Assembly: GCA_017302035.1 (NCBI GenBank)
Contig: JAFLEA010000004.1
Coordinates: 21,714-85,713, forward strand
Length of the DNA: 64,000 bases
Direction: 5' to 3'
Source of the DNA: Lysobacterales bacterium
GTDB taxonomy: Bacteria; Pseudomonadota; Gammaproteobacteria; Xanthomonadales; Xanthomonadaceae
Translations under genes and position numbers: made by a program
Notes under the pieces: model-generated
The model's database searches: none
Seen by the model: the letters and a program-made list of their open reading frames with translations, nothing else
What the model was told of the DNA's origin: nothing
Shown here: positions 1 through 8,102 of the stretch, piece by piece
Layout: every line of letters begins with the position of its first letter
Position numbering within the stretch: position 1 is the first letter of the stretch

Positions 1-31
1 CGGGGTAGACGGCGATGCGACGATGGGCCAC
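1..31 (-). CDS. coaD: Phosphopantetheine adenylyltransferase, N-terminal fragment (window edge)
   Basis: Only the first ten codons lie in the window. Read on the minus strand from a GTG at 31-29 they give M-A-H-R-R-I-A-V-Y-P. This matches the R-[IT]-A-V-Y-P-G opening of the nucleotidyltransferase fold in CoaD, the enzyme that makes dephospho-CoA in coenzyme A synthesis. The gene follows rsmD on the same strand, the usual rsmD-coaD order in this group. The call rests on a very short match plus synteny. Confidence 0.65.
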   Translation of the reverse strand, partial: MAHRRIAVYP

Positions 32-96
32 GGGCTCGGTTCGTCCAGGGTTCCGGATTGGCGCGGCCAGTGTATCAGCGCCGGCGGCGGGCGTAG

Positions 97-729
97 TCAG
101 GCCTGGCCGCCGCCCGCGGTGGCTTCGCGGGCCACCCGCCGGTACAGCGCGGCCCGCGCCTGGGCGGTGCGCAGCTCCCGGTGCAGCGTCCAGGACCGGG
201 GTACGGCCGGGGCCTGGGCGGCCGGCGACTCGACATAGAGCCAGGCCGAGGGCGCCAGGTGCGGCAGCAGCGCCCGCATTGCGGCATCCCACAGGTCACC
301 GGCAAAGGGGGGATCGAGGAAGGCGATGTCGAATGGCCCGGCCGCGGCCCCCGGCCTCTGCAGCCAACGCAGTGCATCGTCCTGCACCACCTCCGCCTGC
401 GCCCCGGCGTCCAGCCGCTGCACCACCGAGCGCAGGCCGGCCGCCTGCACCGGGTCGCGCTCCACCAGCACCGCCCGCGCAGCGCCGCGCGAGATCGCCT
501 CCATGCCCAGCGCGCCGCTGCCGGCGAACAGATCCAGCACCAGCGCCCCGGACAAGGCCGGCTGCAGCCAGTTGAACAGGGTCTCGCGCACCCGGTCGGA
601 GGTCGGGCGCAGCCCTTCCAGGTCCGGCACTTCCAGCCTGGTGCCGCGCCAGCGCCCACCAACGATGCGCACGCTGCCGGGCGTGCCGGACGCGGCGCGG
701 CGCGGACCGCGGGGCGGGTGCATGCTCAT
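97..729 (-). CDS. rsmD: 16S rRNA (guanine(966)-N(2))-methyltransferase RsmD
   Basis: This 210-residue SAM-dependent enzyme methylates G966 of 16S rRNA during 30S assembly. The N-terminal R-I-V-G-G-R-W-R-G and the L-R-P-T-S-D-R-V-R-E-T-L-F-N-W-L stretch are RsmD signatures. D-L-F-A-G-S-G-A-L-G-M-E-A is the SAM-binding motif I, and D-P-P-F is the amino-methyltransferase motif IV. The start at 729 gives M-S-M-H; the next ATG at 723 is equally possible. It diverges from ftsY at 787 across about 57 bases that must hold both promoters. Confidence 0.95.
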   Translation of the reverse strand: MSMHPPRGPRRAASGTPGSVRIVGGRWRGTRLEVPDLEGLRPTSDRVRETLFNWLQPALSGALVLDLFAGSGALGMEAISRGAARAVLVERDPVQAAGLRSVVQRLDAGAQAEVVQDDALRWLQRPGAAAGPFDIAFLDPPFAGDLWDAAMRALLPHLAPSAWLYVESPAAQAPAVPRSWTLHRELRTAQARAALYRRVAREATAGGGQA

Positions 730-786
730 CGGATGGCCATGGGGCGCAGTGCTAGCATGGCGCGCATTCTCCGACATCCGCAGGCA

Positions 787-1950
787 ATGGTCAGTTTCTT
801 CCGCCGCAAGAAGCCGCAGGACGCGCCTCCCGCCGCCGCAATCCCGCCGGCGCCCGCCGGCGTGGCCATGGAAACCGCGATCCCGGTGGACGAAGCCTCC
901 GGCGCGGTGCGGGTGGAAGCGAGCGTGGTCGGGCAGGTTCCGGGGGAGTGGACCGCCGAGACCCTGACCGGCACCGACGCGGGGACCGTGGCCGACACCG
1001 GCACCGCGATCCAGCCGGCCGCCGCACCCGGCAAGCCGGGCTGGCGCGAGCGCCTGCGCAACAGTGCCTTCGCCCGCGGCCTCGGCGGCCTGTTCTCGCG
1101 CAACCCGAAACTCGACGACGACCTGCTCGACGAGATCGAAACCGCGCTGCTGACCGCCGACGTCGGCGTGGCCGCGACCACCGCGCTGGTGGACGGCCTG
1201 CGCAAGCGGATGAAGGCGCGCGAGTTCGCCGACGCCCACGCCCTGCTGGCCGCGCTGCGCGCCGAACTGGTGGCGATGCTGGCGCCGGTGGCGCAGCCGC
1301 TGACCATCGACCCCGCCGCCCGCCCCTTCGTGCTGCTGACCGTGGGCGTCAACGGCGTCGGCAAGACCACCACCATCGGCAAGCTCGCGCGCCGCTTCAA
1401 GGATGAGGGACGCAATCTCATGCTCGCCGCCGGCGACACCTTCCGCGCCGCCGCGGTGGCCCAGTTGCAGGCCTGGGGCGAACGCAACGGGGTAACCGTG
1501 ATCGCCCAGGGCCAGAACGCCGACCCGGCCTCGGTCGCGTTCGACGCCCTGCAGGCGGCCAGGGCGCGCGGCACCGAAGTGCTGATCGCCGACACCGCCG
1601 GCCGCCTGCACACCCAGACCGGGCTGATGAACGAATTGGGCAAGATCAAGCGCGTGTTGCAGAAGCTGGACCCGTCCGCGCCGCATGAGGTGTTGATGGT
1701 GATCGACGGCACCACCGGGCAGAACGCGCTGAGCCAGTTGCGCCAGTTCCATGCCGCGGTCGGCGTCACCGGGCTGGTGGTGACCAAGCTCGACGGCACT
1801 GCCAAGGGCGGCGTGGTGTTCGCCCTGGCGCGCGAATTCGGCATCCCGATCCGCTTCGCCGGCATCGGCGAGCGCCCGGAGGACCTGCGCGTGTTCGACG
1901 CCGAAGCCTTCGTCGACGCGCTGCTGCCGGAAGCGCTGGGCGGCGGCTGA
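787..1950 (+). CDS. ftsY: Signal recognition particle receptor FtsY
   Basis: FtsY is the membrane-associated GTPase that docks SRP-ribosome complexes at the Sec translocon. The 387-residue product has a variable acidic A domain (about residues 1-110), then the NG GTPase domain. The P-loop G-V-N-G-V-G-K-T-T lies near residue 187, D-T-F-R-A-A-A shortly after, D-T-A-G-R-L near 269 and T-K-L-D-G-T-A-K-G-G near 333. The start at 787 (M-V-S-F-F-R-R-K-K) gives the usual basic opening. mutY starts two bases after its stop, so the two are co-transcribed. Confidence 0.97.
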   Translation: MVSFFRRKKPQDAPPAAAIPPAPAGVAMETAIPVDEASGAVRVEASVVGQVPGEWTAETLTGTDAGTVADTGTAIQPAAAPGKPGWRERLRNSAFARGLGGLFSRNPKLDDDLLDEIETALLTADVGVAATTALVDGLRKRMKAREFADAHALLAALRAELVAMLAPVAQPLTIDPAARPFVLLTVGVNGVGKTTTIGKLARRFKDEGRNLMLAAGDTFRAAAVAQLQAWGERNGVTVIAQGQNADPASVAFDALQAARARGTEVLIADTAGRLHTQTGLMNELGKIKRVLQKLDPSAPHEVLMVIDGTTGQNALSQLRQFHAAVGVTGLVVTKLDGTAKGGVVFALAREFGIPIRFAGIGERPEDLRVFDAEAFVDALLPEALGGG

Positions 1951-1952
1951 GC

Positions 1953-3134
1953 ATGGCGGGCGCATCGCGCGGCCGCACCGGACCCGATACGGCGGTGCCA
2001 TCGGATCGGCCTCCGGCGCAAACGGCGCGGCGGCGCCGGTCCGTCGCACCCGCAGCCGCCGAGCCATGCGCCGGCATCGCGCCATCGACCCGCGATTTCG
2101 CCGCCCGTCTGCTGGCCTGGTTCGACCGCCACGGCCGCCACGACCTGCCCTGGCAGCACCCGCGCACGCCTTACCGGGTGTGGCTGTCGGAAGTGATGCT
2201 GCAGCAGACCCAGGTCGCCACCGTCATTCCCTATTTCCAGCGTTTCGTCGCGCGCTTCCCCACCCTGCCCGACCTGGCCGCCGGCTCCACCGACGAGGTC
2301 ATGGCGCATTGGGCCGGCCTGGGCTACTACGCCCGCGCGCGCAACCTGCACGCGGCGGCCAGACGCTGCGTGGCTCTGCATGGCGGCGAACTGCCGCGTG
2401 GTCTCGATCCCCTGCTCTCGCTTCCTGGGATCGGCCGCAGCACCGCGGGCGCGATCCTGGCCCAGGCCTGGGGCGAGCCCTTCCCGATCCTGGACGGCAA
2501 CGTCAAGCGGGTGCTCGCCCGCTGGCACGGCATCGATGGCTGGCCCGGCGTACCGGCGGTCGAGAAACGGCTGTGGACCGTGGCCGAAGCGCACCTGGCC
2601 GAAGTCCCCGCCGCACGCATGGCCGACTACACCCAGGCACAGATGGACTTCGGCGCGACCCAGTGCACCCGTTCGGCGCCGGCCTGCCTGACCTGCCCGC
2701 TGGGCGCAGGCTGCATCGCCCTGCGCGAGGGACTGGTCGACGCGCTGCCCACGCCGCGCCCCGGCAAGCGCCTGCCCGAGCGCGAGGCGCTGGCCCTGCT
2801 GCTGGAAAACGCCCGCGGCGAACTGCTGCTGCAACGCCGCCCGCCGGTCGGGATCTGGGCTTCGCTGTGGACCCTGCCGCAGGCCGACTCCGACGCCCAA
2901 CTGCGCGAGTGGTTTGCCGGCGAAGTGGACGGCGACTACGACGCGGCCGAAGCGATGCCGCCGATCGTCCACGCCTTCAGCCACTACCGCCTGCACCTGC
3001 AGCCGCTGCGCCTGCGCATGGTCGCGCCACGCCCCGGCGTAGGCGACAATGCGGATCTGCGCTGGGTCGGACGCGCCGAACTGGCCTCGCTGGGCCTGCC
3101 GGCGCCGATCCGCCGCCTGCTCGACTCCCTCTGA
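1953..3134 (+). CDS. mutY: Adenine DNA glycosylase MutY
   Basis: MutY removes adenine mispaired with 8-oxoguanine in base excision repair. Visible are E-V-M-L-Q-Q-T-Q-V with the catalytic Glu near residue 80, the helix-hairpin-helix L-P-G-I-G-R-S-T-A near 157, the catalytic Asp in D-G-N-V near 180, and a [4Fe-4S] ligand set C238-X6-C245-X2-C248-X5-C254. A NUDIX-like 8-oxoG recognition domain fills the C-terminal third. The ATG at 1953 adds about 45 basic, low-complexity residues ahead of the conserved start of the fold; no good internal start was found. Confidence 0.96.
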   Translation: MAGASRGRTGPDTAVPSDRPPAQTARRRRSVAPAAAEPCAGIAPSTRDFAARLLAWFDRHGRHDLPWQHPRTPYRVWLSEVMLQQTQVATVIPYFQRFVARFPTLPDLAAGSTDEVMAHWAGLGYYARARNLHAAARRCVALHGGELPRGLDPLLSLPGIGRSTAGAILAQAWGEPFPILDGNVKRVLARWHGIDGWPGVPAVEKRLWTVAEAHLAEVPAARMADYTQAQMDFGATQCTRSAPACLTCPLGAGCIALREGLVDALPTPRPGKRLPEREALALLLENARGELLLQRRPPVGIWASLWTLPQADSDAQLREWFAGEVDGDYDAAEAMPPIVHAFSHYRLHLQPLRLRMVAPRPGVGDNADLRWVGRAELASLGLPAPIRRLLDSL

Positions 3135-3146
3135 ACCGCGCACGCC

Positions 3147-3419
3147 ATGTCCCGCACCGTCTTCTGCCAGTACCAGCAACGCGAAGCCGAAGGCCTGGAC
3201 TTCGCCCCCTGGCCGGGCGAACTGGGCCAGCGCATCCTCGCCGGCATCGGCAAGCCCGCCTGGGCCGCATGGCTGGCGCACCAGACCATGCTGATCAACG
3301 AGAACCGGCTCTCCCCGCGCGACCCCAAGCATCGCGCGTTCCTGCAGGGCGAACTGGAGAAGTTCCTGTTCGGCAGTGGCGCCGACAAGCCAGCCGGCTA
3401 CGTGCCGCCGCAGGCTTGA
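3147..3419 (+). CDS. yggX: Probable Fe(2+)-trafficking protein YggX
   Basis: This 90-residue protein has the full YggX pattern: M-S-R-T-V-F-C near the N terminus, [10 protein letters not shown][12 protein letters not shown] and a final F-L-F-G-S-G stretch. YggX protects Fe-S enzymes from oxidative damage and is linked to iron traffic. The conserved N-terminal Cys7 is present. It follows mutY by 12 bases, the mutY-yggX pairing common in gammaproteobacteria. It ends the operon before the tRNA-Phe element. Confidence 0.96.
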   Translation: MSRTVFCQYQQREAEGLDFAPWPGELGQRILAGIGKPAWAAWLAHQTMLINENRLSPRDPKHRAFLQGELEKFLFGSGADKPAGYVPPQA

Positions 3420-3502
3420 GCCCACCCGTCCGTGGCCCCTGGGGATTGAAAGCCCCGTGGCAGTGGCCCGGCCGCCACACCGGGCCAGCCCCGTGACCAA
3501 AG

Positions 3503-3529
3503 AAAAAGGGCCTGCATTCCTGCAGGCCC
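3503..3529 (-). terminator. Rho-independent terminator of the original tRNA-Phe locus
   Basis: On the minus strand a 9-bp stem (GGGCCTGCA with TGCAGGCCC, loop of 4) is followed by a run of five T. It lies just beyond the displaced 3' fragment of tRNA-Phe. It therefore looks like the native tRNA-Phe terminator, separated from the intact gene when the element integrated. Confidence 0.7.
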
Positions 3530-3553
3530 TGCATGTTTCGTCGACCACGAATG

Positions 3554-3600
3554 AATGGTGGCCGGGGACGGAATCGAACCGCCGACACGGGGATTTTCAA
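3554..3600. repeat. Left attachment site (attL): 47-bp direct repeat, 3' fragment of tRNA-Phe
   Basis: The 47 bases from 3554 are identical to 8103-8149 and stop matching at both edges. They contain the CCA end, acceptor 3' strand, T arm, variable loop and 3' half of the anticodon stem-loop of tRNA-Phe in minus orientation, but no 5' half. This is the displaced 3' tRNA end expected after tyrosine-recombinase integration into a tRNA gene. Confidence 0.95.
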
Positions 3601-3745
3601 GGCACACACCTCGGCCTGACTTGTTAAATAAAATCAGCCACTTAGCGCGCTTGCCGCCCATGTTTTTGGCAACTCAATGCATCGACGTTTCGGTTTCACT
3701 CAAGGCGCACTACCGATAAGTTGCCCAGCCACCGCGGCGGCGGCC

Positions 3746-5185
3746 TCATCGTTTGCTAGCGGACTTCTGGACATTGCCATCGATGATCACGAACTCCGAA
3801 GGCTTAAGTCCTTCCGCTAGCACAGCAGAGCGAGCTTCGCTTAGCTTCCCCATCTTCTTTGAGGTTAGGCCACCCACGTCGATAATCACGTAGTAGGCGA
3901 GCAGAGTGCCCTCAGAATTGCGATAAGCATCCAATTGCTTGGTGTAGCCATCCACAAGCTTGGGATTGGATGATCGCTTTAGTTCAATAAGAACCTTGGC
4001 GCTGGCACCACTCGACACCTTGAAGTCCACCGGACCTGCCCCACCGTCTGATTCCGGCGAAATATCCAGATCATTGGCTTCGCAGTACGACAAAGCAACG
4101 GCATAGAAAAGACGCTGCATGGCCTTCTCCATCCGAGCATGCTCATGCCTGTCGTCCCAAAGCTCCTTCCACAGCCCCCGGTCCTCAATGAGTTCTTTGA
4201 ACTTATCGATTATTGCCCGAGCGACTTCGTCAACCTCTTTCTGGCCAAGCTTCTTGCCCGAATAAAGCTTTAGATCGAGAGGGACTTCCTTTGCGATAGA
4301 TCTTCGGATATTTGCCGGATAAATCTCACCGCGATGATCATTGTCAACGTCGTAGGACTCATCAGCTGCGTTCCGAAGTACTTCAAGCAGAGTCTCGAAG
4401 GACTTCTTACTTCGCATAGCGTTTCGACGAATCTCGTCTTTGTCCTTTCGAGTCTTCGCTTTCCATATCTCTCCGATATTAGCGTTGACACGATCACGCA
4501 GGTCAGCCGTTTCCTTTGCAGCAGCCCCGACCGAGCTCCAGTCAGACGCAATCGGCAAGTCTCTGACGATGTCTTTGGGAACAAGCAGAACCGGCTCCGT
4601 CTCCTTCAGTGGATTTGGCGGAAGTTGATGGGTGGCTCCATTTAGGACGAATTCCTTGGTGCCGACACCGAGATCCTTACACTTCCGGCTCGTAAATTTC
4701 GCTAAACATTCGATGACAATGTTTGTCGTCATGTCGCTTATGCGGTCGGCTCCAACACCCTCCTCAAACAGAGCCAGGGCGACGAAGAGATTTGGGTTCT
4801 CGACGCCGAGGTCTACAACCTCCTTTGCTGTTGCGAGCATATTCCCCGCAAGCTTTTCCCCAAAGCCTGAGCCCCCTTCGCCAGATGAGTAACCAAGATG
4901 GGTGTAACCAACCTCATGAAACGAAATCTGCTTCTTGGCCGCTCGCCACGCGACGTCATCGATTTTTTTCGAGGCCGCCAACAACTCAATTATTTGGCCG
5001 AAACGTAGCTCGTATGCAGCCGTCGCGCAGTCGCGAAACTCCTTATCTGACGCTTCTGCCAAGAGCAGTGGATCTATGAAGAGGTTGGTGTCGCAATTTA
5101 GCGTTACGTCGATGGCGCCAGCTACAGTAATTGCGTCCTGATCTATCTCCCACATCATCGATAACGTCAGTGGTTCAACACCCAT
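3746..5185 (-). CDS. Putative PD-(D/E)XK-type nuclease, element cargo (possible anti-phage defence)
   Basis: I do not recognise a named family for this 479-residue protein. The C-terminal third carries G-P-V-D387-F followed 14 residues later by I-E401-L-K403-R-S, the D-X(n)-E-X-K arrangement of PD-(D/E)XK nucleases. After it comes a Q-L-D-A-Y helix, frequent in such folds. The N-terminal part opens D-T-N-L-F-I-D-P-L-L-L; the middle is helical and charged. No signal peptide or membrane segment is seen. The ATG at 5185 follows a purine-rich AGGGTGGGG; an in-frame GTG at 5215 lacks a ribosome site. Codon use is A+T richer than its neighbours, suggesting recent acquisition. No methyltransferase lies nearby, so a classical restriction-modification pair is unlikely. 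A one-gene defence function is inference. Confidence 0.6.
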   Translation of the reverse strand: MGVEPLTLSMMWEIDQDAITVAGAIDVTLNCDTNLFIDPLLLAEASDKEFRDCATAAYELRFGQIIELLAASKKIDDVAWRAAKKQISFHEVGYTHLGYSSGEGGSGFGEKLAGNMLATAKEVVDLGVENPNLFVALALFEEGVGADRISDMTTNIVIECLAKFTSRKCKDLGVGTKEFVLNGATHQLPPNPLKETEPVLLVPKDIVRDLPIASDWSSVGAAAKETADLRDRVNANIGEIWKAKTRKDKDEIRRNAMRSKKSFETLLEVLRNAADESYDVDNDHRGEIYPANIRRSIAKEVPLDLKLYSGKKLGQKEVDEVARAIIDKFKELIEDRGLWKELWDDRHEHARMEKAMQRLFYAVALSYCEANDLDISPESDGGAGPVDFKVSSGASAKVLIELKRSSNPKLVDGYTKQLDAYRNSEGTLLAYYVIIDVGGLTSKKMGKLSEARSAVLAEGLKPSEFVIIDGNVQKSASKR

Positions 5186-5584
5186 ACCCCACCCTGTTGA
5201 AAGATTGCTGGGCACGATAGTCGCACACTATTGACAGTGCATGAATTATGCGGCAGGGTCTCCGGGCCGCAGTCGCTCTTTCCCAACCTAGGTCGAATCC
5301 CCGCCAGCACTATCGGCGCGGGTTGTGCGCATCCAGACAAGACGAGATGAGCAGCCATACGACCAGATAGCCGCCAAGAATGCGCGGTCGCACCTGCCCC
5401 ACGACGAGGGCCGAAGAGATAGGTGGACCGATAATGCGAGGGGTAGCGCGCGGCGCCCCAAACGTAGAGATTAGGCTCCTACACACAGAATTCATAAGCA
5501 CACCACGCACGCAAGGGCATTGCCCGGGCGGCGTCGCCCTATGTGAAAAGCGGCCGTGGCTTCCCAAAACACTTGGAGGTCACC
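5186..5584. other. Intergenic region between divergent nuclease and Rep genes, candidate replication origin
   Basis: This stretch of about 400 bases has no convincing gene and separates two divergent units, so it must hold both promoters. Near the Rep end are two adjacent inverted repeats: GGGCA-T-TGCCC (5515-5525) and GGGCG-GCGT-CGCCC (5526-5539). Paired hairpins just upstream of a rolling-circle initiator gene are plausible Rep-binding or nicking sites, but I see no known nick consensus. Confidence 0.35.
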
Positions 5585-6850
5585 ATGTCACCGCAACACA
5601 ACGAACCCCTGTTTTCCGACGCTGCCGTTTCGACGGAGGCGCAGACGACTGCGCAGGAAGCGAACTCCGCCGGCACGGCGGAGCGCGCGCGCTGCGCTGC
5701 GGGTGCGCTACCCAGTATCACAGCACCCGCAAACTGCATTCGACCGTATCGGCACGGCGTAGACAGCCTGTATCTGTCCTTCCCCGGGGCCATCGAGCCC
5801 GAGCTGGCCGTCTGCCTGCAGGAGTGCAAGCTCAAGGCCCAGGACAGCAACGAGCACGTCATCGCCATGGCCGGCATCGGCATCGGGGACCATCAGTTCC
5901 TCGTCCTGCCGCGCGGTCGTGGGCGGTTCGCCTTCGTCCTTGAGGACAACTGGTTCTCCATCCAGCTGGCGAACGCTTCGGCCGGGCAGCTTCCGCTGGC
6001 GCTGGTACAGGTCCGGAGCGAGTACCTGACCGCTGTCGGCCCGGATGAGGCCATCCGGGTGATTTCCGGGCTGGTCGCCGGGATGGGCCGGGTGGACGGC
6101 CCGGGCCGGATCAGCCGCATCGACCTGTACGCCGATTTCGGGACTGCCTTCCCGCTCGCCGATTTCCCCGGCAGCCACTGGGTCAAGCGCAGCAAGAAGC
6201 GCTCGATCCATGAAGAGTGTGACGAGGTGACCGGCATCTCCTTCGGCAGTGGCAACGAGGTCAGTGCCCGGCTGTACGACAAGACCCGGGAGTTGCTGAA
6301 GTCTGGCAAGGACTACCTGAAGCCGCTTTGGGCCTCGGAAGGCTGGGACGGCCACAGCCAGGTCTGGCGGATGGAGTTCCAGATCCGGCGGGAAGGCCTG
6401 CCCGACCCCATGAAGGACGCGGCTGCGGCCTCGCTGGAGTTGTGCGGCAACCTCTGGCGCTACCTGTGCACGGACTGGCTGCGGCTGGCGGTGCCCTCGG
6501 ACTCCGACGACACGCGCAGTCGCTGGCCCACCCATCCGCTCTGGGACGACCTGTCCCGGCTCTGGGACATCGACCCGGAAGCCCCGCCCCTGACCCGGGT
6601 CGAGAAAACCCGCGCACCGACCGACGACTACCTGTTCCGCGCCGGGATCGCCGGGCTGACCTCGTTCATGGCCCGGGAGGGCATCGAGGACGTGGGCGAA
6701 GGCCTCGGGGAATTCCTACACGCCTTGGAGGCCTACTACGACAATCCGGCCCGGCAAATTCCGGAGGGATTGCAGGAGTACGCCTACCGCAAGTCGCGGC
6801 TGAAGGCCCGTCGCTACAACGTGCGGATGGATGCCCATGGACAGGACTAA
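5585..6850 (+). CDS. Replication initiation factor (Rep_trans / filamentous-phage RstA-like)
   Basis: This 421-residue protein resembles rolling-circle initiators of the Rep_trans class (filamentous phage RstA-type and Tn916 Orf20-type proteins). Recognisable landmarks are S-R-I-D-L-Y-A-D-F (from about residue 177), A-R-L-Y231-D-K-T-R-E and V-W-R-M-E-F-Q-I-R-R. These are strands and the candidate catalytic region of that family. The start at 5585 has a GGAGG five bases upstream; an in-frame upstream ATG at 5543 lacks one. The HTH gene begins three bases after the stop, so Rep, HTH and integrase probably form one transcript. A role in replicating the excised element is inferred from the family. 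Confidence 0.75.
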   Translation: MSPQHNEPLFSDAAVSTEAQTTAQEANSAGTAERARCAAGALPSITAPANCIRPYRHGVDSLYLSFPGAIEPELAVCLQECKLKAQDSNEHVIAMAGIGIGDHQFLVLPRGRGRFAFVLEDNWFSIQLANASAGQLPLALVQVRSEYLTAVGPDEAIRVISGLVAGMGRVDGPGRISRIDLYADFGTAFPLADFPGSHWVKRSKKRSIHEECDEVTGISFGSGNEVSARLYDKTRELLKSGKDYLKPLWASEGWDGHSQVWRMEFQIRREGLPDPMKDAAAASLELCGNLWRYLCTDWLRLAVPSDSDDTRSRWPTHPLWDDLSRLWDIDPEAPPLTRVEKTRAPTDDYLFRAGIAGLTSFMAREGIEDVGEGLGEFLHALEAYYDNPARQIPEGLQEYAYRKSRLKARRYNVRMDAHGQD

Positions 6851-6853
6851 GCC

Positions 6854-7264
6854 ATGCGCACATACGACCTGCACGAAGCGGCGCACTTCCTGCGCATGTC
6901 CCCGGCCGTCCTGCGCCTGCACGCCCGCCAAGGCCGAGTCAAAGCGGCCAAGCCGGGCAAGCGCTGGGTGTTCCTCGAAGACGACCTTGCTGCGTATCTC
7001 GGTCAGCTTTACGCTGGCAGACGGCAAGCGCCGCTAAGTGGCTCCAATCAGGAGAAATCCTTATGGGGCTATACCAACGCGGACCTGTCTGGTGGGTCGA
7101 TCTCACCACGCCGAACGGCGAGCGAATACGCCGCTCTACTGGGATTGAGGACCGAGCGCTCGCGCAGGAGTACCACGACCGGCTCAAGGTCGGCTTCTGG
7201 GAAGAGCAACGGCTCGGGGTCAGACCCCAGCGGAGCTGGCAGGACGCCGCCGTCCGGTGGGTGA
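6854..7264 (+). CDS. Excisionase-like MerR-type helix-turn-helix protein
   Basis: The first 55-60 residues form a small winged-helix DNA-binding domain: M-R-T-Y-D-L-H-E-A-A-H-F-L-R-M-S, then L-R-L-H-A-R-Q-G-R-V and W-V-F-L-E-D-D-L-A-A-Y-L. This is typical of excisionases that control recombination direction. The frame then stays open to 7264 and overlaps the integrase gene by about 200 bases. That tail is low-complexity and reads like out-of-frame integrase sequence. Either the overlap is real or a small indel removed the original stop near 7035. The domain call is good; the C-terminal end is not. Confidence 0.65.
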   Translation: MRTYDLHEAAHFLRMSPAVLRLHARQGRVKAAKPGKRWVFLEDDLAAYLGQLYAGRRQAPLSGSNQEKSLWGYTNADLSGGSISPRRTASEYAALLGLRTERSRRSTTTGSRSASGKSNGSGSDPSGAGRTPPSGG

Positions 7265-8061
7265 AGGAAACCCGCGACAAGCGGTCGCATGGAAAGGACA
7301 TAGCCAAGTTGCGCTGGCTGGATCGCTACCTCGGGCACCTGCAACTGTCGCAGGTGACCCGGGATGTGATCGACCAGATCGCCGAGCGGAAGACCCGGGA
7401 ATCGAGTCCAAGCAACGCGAACCGCTACCTAGCCTTGATCCGGGCGATCCTGAGGCGCGCAAGGGACGAATGGGGGTGGCTGGAATCCATCCCCAAGGTC
7501 CGGCTGTACCGGGAACCGAAGGGGCGCATCCGCTTCCTGTCCCCGGATGAGGCGCGGCGGCTCCTGAGCGAGCTGCCGCCCCACCTCCGGGACATGGCGC
7601 AGTTCGCGCTGGCCACGGGCCTGAGACAGCGCAACGTGTCTTTCCTGCGGTGGGAGCAGGTGGACATGGCCCGCCGTGTCGCGTGGATCCATCCAGATGA
7701 AGCCAAGGCCGGACGGGCCATTGGCGTCCCACTGAACACCTCGGCCATGGATGTGCTGGGGCGGCGGGACGGGCAGGACGCCGAGCACGTGTTTACCTAT
7801 GAAGGTAAGCCTGTGGCGCGGTGTTCGACCCGGGCATGGAAGCTGGCGCTACAGCGCGCCGGGATCGAGCGGAGCTTCCGTTGGCACGACCTGCGGCACA
7901 CCTGGGCCTCGTGGCACGTGCAGAACGGAACCCCGTTGCAGGAGCTGATGGAGCTGGGCAGTTGGGCCAGCTACGAGATGGTCCTGCGGTACGCACACCT
8001 TGCGGCGGATCACCTTCGCGGGGCGGCGTGCCGGATCGACGGCACACTGGCGACACAATAG
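7063..8061 (+). CDS. Tyrosine-type site-specific integrase
   Basis: The 332-residue product has the catalytic residues of phage-type tyrosine recombinases: R188 in T-G-L-R-Q-R-N, H275-D-L-R278-H in the HxxR box, and the nucleophile Y310 in L-R-Y-A-H-L-A-A. The N-terminal part is a short AP2-like arm-binding domain (M-G-L-Y-Q-R-G-P-V-W-W-V-D) followed by a SAM-like core-binding domain. AGGAGAAATCCTT upstream of 7063 supports the start. The gene reads toward and ends 43 bases from tRNA-Phe, its attachment target, so it should catalyse integration and excision at the 47-bp repeat. Confidence 0.95.
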   Translation: MGLYQRGPVWWVDLTTPNGERIRRSTGIEDRALAQEYHDRLKVGFWEEQRLGVRPQRSWQDAAVRWVKETRDKRSHGKDIAKLRWLDRYLGHLQLSQVTRDVIDQIAERKTRESSPSNANRYLALIRAILRRARDEWGWLESIPKVRLYREPKGRIRFLSPDEARRLLSELPPHLRDMAQFALATGLRQRNVSFLRWEQVDMARRVAWIHPDEAKAGRAIGVPLNTSAMDVLGRRDGQDAEHVFTYEGKPVARCSTRAWKLALQRAGIERSFRWHDLRHTWASWHVQNGTPLQELMELGSWASYEMVLRYAHLAADHLRGAACRIDGTLATQ

Positions 8062-8082
8062 AAAAAGGGCCTTTCGGCCCTT
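8062..8082 (-). terminator. Terminator next to tRNA-Phe at the right end of the element
   Basis: AAGGGCC with GGCCCTT (loop of 4) followed on the minus strand by a T run forms a terminator just past the 3' end of intact tRNA-Phe. The element appears to supply a replacement for the tRNA terminator it displaced to 3503-3529. Read on the plus strand the same stem could also end the integrase transcript. Confidence 0.65.
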
Positions 8083-8102
8083 CTCGCTAACCACCTGATT
8101 TA

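Noticed and set aside
726-3548. A 940-codon open frame on the minus strand across ftsY, mutY and yggX
   Set aside because: It is antisense to three certain genes and its translation is low-complexity Arg/Ala/Gly sequence, the usual shadow of GC-rich third positions.
3554-3600. A second tRNA-Phe gene
   Set aside because: Only the 3' 45 bases are present. The 5' half, D arm and 5' acceptor strand are missing, so it is an attachment-site remnant.
3746-5185. A restriction-modification system
   Set aside because: No DNA methyltransferase or specificity gene lies in the element or beside it.
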